Origin: JBDGSM01 sp042217615
Lineage (GTDB): Archaea > Nanohalarchaeota > Nanosalinia > Nanosalinales > Nanosalinaceae
Reading direction: 5' to 3'
Assembly: GCA_042217615.1 (NCBI GenBank)
Contig: JBDGSI010000038.1
Span: 1 to 8,086, forward strand
Length of the DNA: 8,086 bases
Shown here: piece after piece, positions 1 to 6,000 of the stretch
Layout: each line of letters starts with the position of its first letter
How positions within the stretch are numbered: position 1 is the first letter of the stretch
Program-made: the position numbers and the translations under genes
Notes under the pieces: generated by a model
Seen by the model: only the letters and a program-made list of their open reading frames with translations
Database searches by the model: none
What the model was told of the DNA's origin: nothing

Positions 1-95
1 CTGCTGACGTTCACCGTGATGTTTGTAGCCCTAGGTGTTGAGAACCGGTCACGGTAAACCGTTCTATTATCTACCTGTTCAATACCTGGCTGAAG
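1..95 (-). other. Start of a further module (27), cut by the window edge
   Basis: Residues 2664-2694 read on from the preceding module without a break: LQPGIEQVDNRTVYRD, then a strand with TNITVNVSS at the edge. Two bases of the next codon remain. The strand pattern matches the beginning of another module of the second class, so the protein continues beyond base 1. No stop codon, anchor or C-terminal sorting signal is seen. Confidence 0.7.
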
Positions 96-3000
96 ACTGC
101 CTCCGATGAAAACCTTTGAAGTCTCGTTAAACTCTGTCGCATTGAAGAACAAGTTTTCTGAATCATTTATAGAGGCCTTCAACGTGTGGTTGCCGAGAGC
201 AACGTTCGAGGTATCCCATGTAAAGTTAGCCCATCCATTAATGTTTGTAGAGCTTCTATCCAGTTTCTTGAAAGAAGAAGCAGACTCATTCTTCCTGTAA
301 ACAGTTACATTGTAGTTCCCGATACCGTTCCCGGTCTCAGCATTCTCTACACGGACAGGAACATTCACGTTACTCCCCTTCAAATGGCTGCCGGACGCAT
401 TGAACTTTATACTGCTCCAGCCAAACACTTCTACAACTTTGGAATCAGTGCCGTTCGTATAGTTGCCGTAGAAGGCCTCGGCAGTCAAGTTATGAGGTCC
501 TCTCGCTGTGCCATCAGTTTTCCAGCTTGTATTAGCTCCTAGACCTATAGATCCTGTAATGTTTGATCTCCAGGAAACGTTTGCATTTTCAAAGCTGCCG
601 AACCTGTTCTCCACGGTTGAGTTCAGGGAAACGGTTGTAAAGCTGTTGATTATTCCTTCAGGCCTTGTAATGTTGATCTCTAACTGTTCTGTGACGTCTA
701 TTTCTCTGGCGTTTGAACTGTTTTCTACCGGCAGGTACCATTCGGTGCTGGTTCTCTTCTCTTCTATCTTCACTGACACGTTGTGAGGCCCTACATAGTT
801 TGCCTGTGAGGTATTCCACCGGATTTTGCAGAGGCCTCCGCTATCTGTTGAACTGTTTCCTATAAGGTTGTTATTGTTGTAGAAGCTGCATCTGTAGTCT
901 TTTATCGCTGAGCCGGTTCTAGAGTTATTAACTTGGGCGGTAATGTTTACTGAACTGTTGCGGGCGACGCTGCTGCTTGAAGTACTTGTTATAGTAGCGT
1001 TTGAAGGTTCGTATATCTTTACTAGAACTGTTTCGGAGGCGTTCTTTGACTGGTTGCCGGCTGTAGCTGTCAGGTTGTGCACTCCGTAGCCAAGGCTGTC
1101 AACAGTCCAGTTAGTGGTTTTTCCTTCGGCTATCTTCTGGACACTGCCTGTGCTTGTGTTGATTGTCCAGTTCAACTGTTCTGGATTGACACTGTCTCCG
1201 TTCTGATCTTTTACAGAAGCGTTCAGATCCTGTAAAGTGTCTACTACCAGATTCAGATCTGAAGATCTTTCTCCGCCCTGTGAAGGAGATAAAACACTGA
1301 CAGAGAAGCCGCCCAGAATATCTACAAGGCCTGTCTTATTGCCTGAACTGGAGTAGAATCTGTTCTTTACAGCCATTGACCTGATTTTCGCCGTTGCCTT
1401 CTGGGAAATATCTGTGTTCCAGACAATGCTGCAGTCGCCTCCAGGCCCTGTTACACAGGTTTCAACCTGTTCAAAGCTGCCTGAAGCATTGGTGAACAGC
1501 TTCACAGTAGCGTCTTCCACTCCTCTGCCAAACCTGTCAGTCACAGAGTAGTTCAAGGTTACGTTATCATCAGGATCCTCATACCAGTACATGTCTGTAT
1601 CCTGCAAGGTCTGCGCCAAACTCAGGGAATCATTCAAGGAAACCTCGCTGAAGTCAGAACTGTTCCCTGCCTCCAAGTAACGGCTCTTATTGTCCCAGAT
1701 CTTAACAGAAACATTGTGGACTCCAGTATCTTCATCCCAGGCGTTCCAGTCAGTTGAAGCAACACCCGAACTAGAGGTAGACACGTTGCCAATAAAGGTG
1801 TCGTTATCGTAGAAGCCTACAGTGTAGCTGTCAACTCCAAGGCCTTCCTCGTTCGTTACCTCTGCTTCCAACGTGTAGTTATCTCTGAACAGTTCTCCGG
1901 ATCCGTTCAATAGGTTTAAATCCAGTTTCCTGTATGCGTTCAAACTAATATCTTTTGTAACTGTACAGCTATCTGAATCACAGTTAGCAGAGTTGCCTGT
2001 AGCGTTAGCCCTTAACCTGAACCTGTAGCTTCCTTTCTCATTTATATCGATCTCCACAGGCAAGGTAATGTTCTCTCCAACACCTAGATCCAGAGTTGAA
2101 GGATGAACAGTATACTCTCCTTCCTGGATTGTCTTAGAACCAAGGTGATCATTCACCTCCACTACTTCAACATCTTCAAGCCGGACGTTTCCAAAGTTCT
2201 GAAGCTTGAAACCAGAAACATTCTCTGACTTATTCCAGTAAACCTTCGCAGATGTATCTCCATAAAGATCCTTCAAAACAGGATTAGGCAGCACGCGGAA
2301 AACTGTCGTGTTCGAAGCCGCTCCAGAACTGTAGTCAGGATTAATCCAGCCGGCAGTACTGTAAACATTTAAAAGGCCTGTAGAGGCTTCGGGCGTGATA
2401 TTTACTTGCTCTACTACTTTACAAGTAGAGCTGTTTGATATATCGCCGCAGTTAACTCTTGAACTGTTGGAAAAAAATCCTTCAGGGCTGTTCAGCCTTG
2501 TTATTTCTGCATCGTATGCTGTGACAAGGCCTGTATTGTTGTAAACTCTTTCAACTGTAAAGTTGCCGTAGTTTTCCTGTGTAATGTTGTCGAAAAGAGT
2601 TTTGGATGCGTTGACTTTTATCGCTCCAGTAGTTTTTCCTATGGCCTTGAATAACTGGCTTCTGGAGTCTGTATTGGCCTCGTTTGTAGCATCTTTTGTA
2701 GAGATCTCTACTGAATAATCTCCGCTCTCTGTAGCAGTGTAATTGGTTGCGTAGATACCTCCTGTCATGTTTGGCTGAGGCTGTACAAGTTTCATCTCTT
2801 TCTGATCTGTTACTCCAGGACCTGTTACTGTAGCGTTCACTACTGATATAGTGTTCGTGTCTGTAACGTTAGCTTTTATCTGGAACTGCTGTCTATCCTC
2901 TTCAGGCCTTTTATCAGTTACAAAGATGTTGTTGATACGTGGAGGCTGTGCGGAGACCTCAAGTAGGTAAGTTGTGCTGTTTACGTTCCCTGCTGAATCA

Positions 3001-6000
3001 ATGGCCTTTGCCCTGAACCTGAACGTCCCGTTTGAAGCGTTGAAGTAGCCTACTTTCTCCACTTCTCTGTAAGTATCCTGGTCAACCTGGTTTAAGACAG
3101 TCTTGTTCCCTACAATCTGTCCTGTACTCCTGTTTTCTGCAAACAGCTCTACCGTAAGGTTAGAGAAGTCCGTGGCGTTAGCCTCCCACTCAAGGAACCA
3201 TTCCTCCTTAGCTGTTTCAGGAGTTCCGCCGGTAGCGTTCAAAGCAGTTAAATCTCCCATCACCGGTGCAGAATCATCCACTTTTATCGAGTAATTCGTG
3301 GAGTTAGTCCAGCCAGCATTATCGACAGCAGTAGCAGTCAAATTACATACAGTGCCCGGAAGACAACCCAGGTTCTGAGGAGAAGTAAACACAAACCATT
3401 CCCCGCTACCCTCCTGCATCGAAACACCTTCAATGCTTACATCATCCACACCGTTCTCATCGGAAACATTAACAGTAAAGTTAGCATCCTGATCGCCTCT
3501 CAAAACATCATCAGGATCGCTGGAATTCAAGTTAGAAACATCAGGCCTCTCAGTATCAACAATATAATCTACAGAACCGTTCTCACCAGTGTTACTTGCT
3601 TTATCAGTCGCAGAAACATTGAAAACCTCATCATTATCAACCTGGACCTGGCTGCTCCAGTTAATACCATTGAACGACAAGGCCTCTCCTTCAGCGGAGA
3701 CATCCAATAGGTCTAGATGATCCTCATTGGAAATATTCGCGGAGAGATAGACAACAGCGTTAGGTTTCACAATACTATCATTAACCTCTACCTCAGAGAT
3801 AACAGGATCTACATCATCCACGGTCAAATTGTAAGACTCTAACTCTGTATTATCCGCCCTATCAGAGGCCTTTGCCCTCAGCGTGCATTTCTGTTTTGTA
3901 CTTGAACTACATCCAAGACTCTCTGGAGAAGCCTGGAAACTGTAACTGCCTGAAACATTATTCATCTCCAGGTAATTCCCTGAGGACTTGTTCAGTATCT
4001 CAACAGCTTCAAGATGCTGGTCTGAGGCCTCCACAGAGAAGTTCAGTACTTTATCGCTTCTACTGTAGTTGTAGGAAGCATTGGAGCCGAAAACAGGTAT
4101 TGAAGGAGATGTGTCGTCAACTGTGTAGCTAACTGTATTGTTGAATCCTTTATTCCCTGCATTATCTGTCGCCGAGACGTTTACTATTCCATCATTATCG
4201 ACCTGAACTGCTGCTGTCCACATTGTTCCGTTCCATGAAAGCTGCTCTCCCTCAGCCTCCACAGATTTCAATGAACTGTTTGACTCGCCTGAAACATTTA
4301 CGTAGGCCTCAACGCTACTATCTGACTGTATTACAGTTTCATTTATATCTACATAGTTCACTTGAGGTCTGACATCATCTACCTTTAAGCTGTAGATTGA
4401 TGTGTTCACGTTTTCAGCTCTGTCTACTGCTTTAAGCTGGAGTATACAGGTTGACTCTGTGTTCTGCGGACATCCTAAGGCCTGGGGCTCTGCTTCCAGG
4501 CTCCATTCGCTGCCTGTATTATTTACAAGACCTGTTCCATTAATTGAAACGTTTTTAAGGTGCTGATCTGTTACTGAGGCGTTGAACTTGACTGAGGCAT
4601 TGCTTCTTGAAGTGTTGAATGTGGCGTTAGAGCTGAAGCCAGATATAGATGGCGGAGTATCATCTACTGCAATATCAATACTCCTTGAAATGTTCAGGTT
4701 GCCTGCCTTATCTTCTGCGGAGAAAATGTAGGATCCAGAGCTGTAAATCTCTGATGTACAGGAGTTAAATCCTGTGCTGCTTCCTAGACTGCAGATGGCA
4801 GAGGTAAAGTTGATAACTCCGCTTCTGTTAAGATTATGGTCGTTTATAGTAGCTGAAAAGTTAACAGTGTCGCCTGAATTTACAACAGTGCTGTTTACCC
4901 ACGGGTTCTTCACTTCAGGGATAACATCGTCTACCGTAAGATTAAAAGTTTCTTGAACAGTATTACCTGCTTTGTCGACTGCTACTGCCTGTAAACTGCA
5001 GTTCTCTACGGTTCCGGTAGGACATCCCAGATCTGTGGGTTTCAAAGCCTTTTCCCAGACAGTATTGTTTTCGAGCTTTGTTCCGTTGATTGAAACGTTT
5101 TTGAGATGGGTGTCGGAGGCGTTAACCTTGAAGTTGACTGTATCAGTTGATCTGCTGACGTTGTAGGAGGCGTTAACCTTGAATGAGTGGATGGTTGGGG
5201 AGGTGTCATCTATGTAGTACTGATCAGACAGGTTCCAGTCTCTGTTACCTACAATATCTACAGCTGAAATGTTGACAGGGTTCTGGGTTGAACGGTTCAA
5301 GACCAGGTCTGTAATCCAGAAACCGTTCTGCTCTGACATGCTGTGCCCGTTAGCTTTTACCGTGTCAGGATGCTTCTCAACAAGGCTTACATTCGCTTTT
5401 ACAGCAGTGTTAGGCCTGAAAACAGTGTTATTCAAGTCGATGGACGTAATTGTTGGGTCTCCGTTATCTATCCCTAGTATGTAGTAGTCTTCGGCAGTGT
5501 TAGAGGCCTTGTCGGTGCTCCTTACTGTCAAGTTGTAGGAACCTCCGGAGTCCAGCCCCAGCTTCTCAGGCTTCACGGCAAGGCTGTACTTCTCGCCGCC
5601 AATCAGGTTCATGTCTGTAAAGCCGCCGCTGCTGATGTTTTCAATCTCCGTACTGTTTAAGTGCTGGTCTGAGGAGTTAACGGTAAAGTTCACTGTGTTA
5701 AAGCTTGAAGCAATGTCTATAGTAGCGTTCGACGTAAAGTTCTCCACTACCGGAGGCGTATTATCTACGGTATAGTCTATATCTAAGCTTCCGGAGTTGT
5801 TCGCCAGGTCATAAGCCGTCAAATTAACTGCTTCATCAGGCTCTGCCTCAACAACTCCTCTCCAGTGAGAACCATTGAAGGATAACTGTGTAGATGAATC
5901 AGCAACCACTTCGTAAACCTCGGTATTGTCCGAAGCCTTAGCCCAAGCCTCTATATCCTGTCCAGTCTGCACAATAGAATCATTCGTATCTCCGTTCCAA

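Noticed and set aside
186..542. A 118-codon open frame on the plus strand
   Set aside because: It lies antisense within the giant gene, has no family resemblance and no ribosome-binding context I could support. A low stop-codon frequency in the antisense frame follows from the repetitive composition of the real gene.
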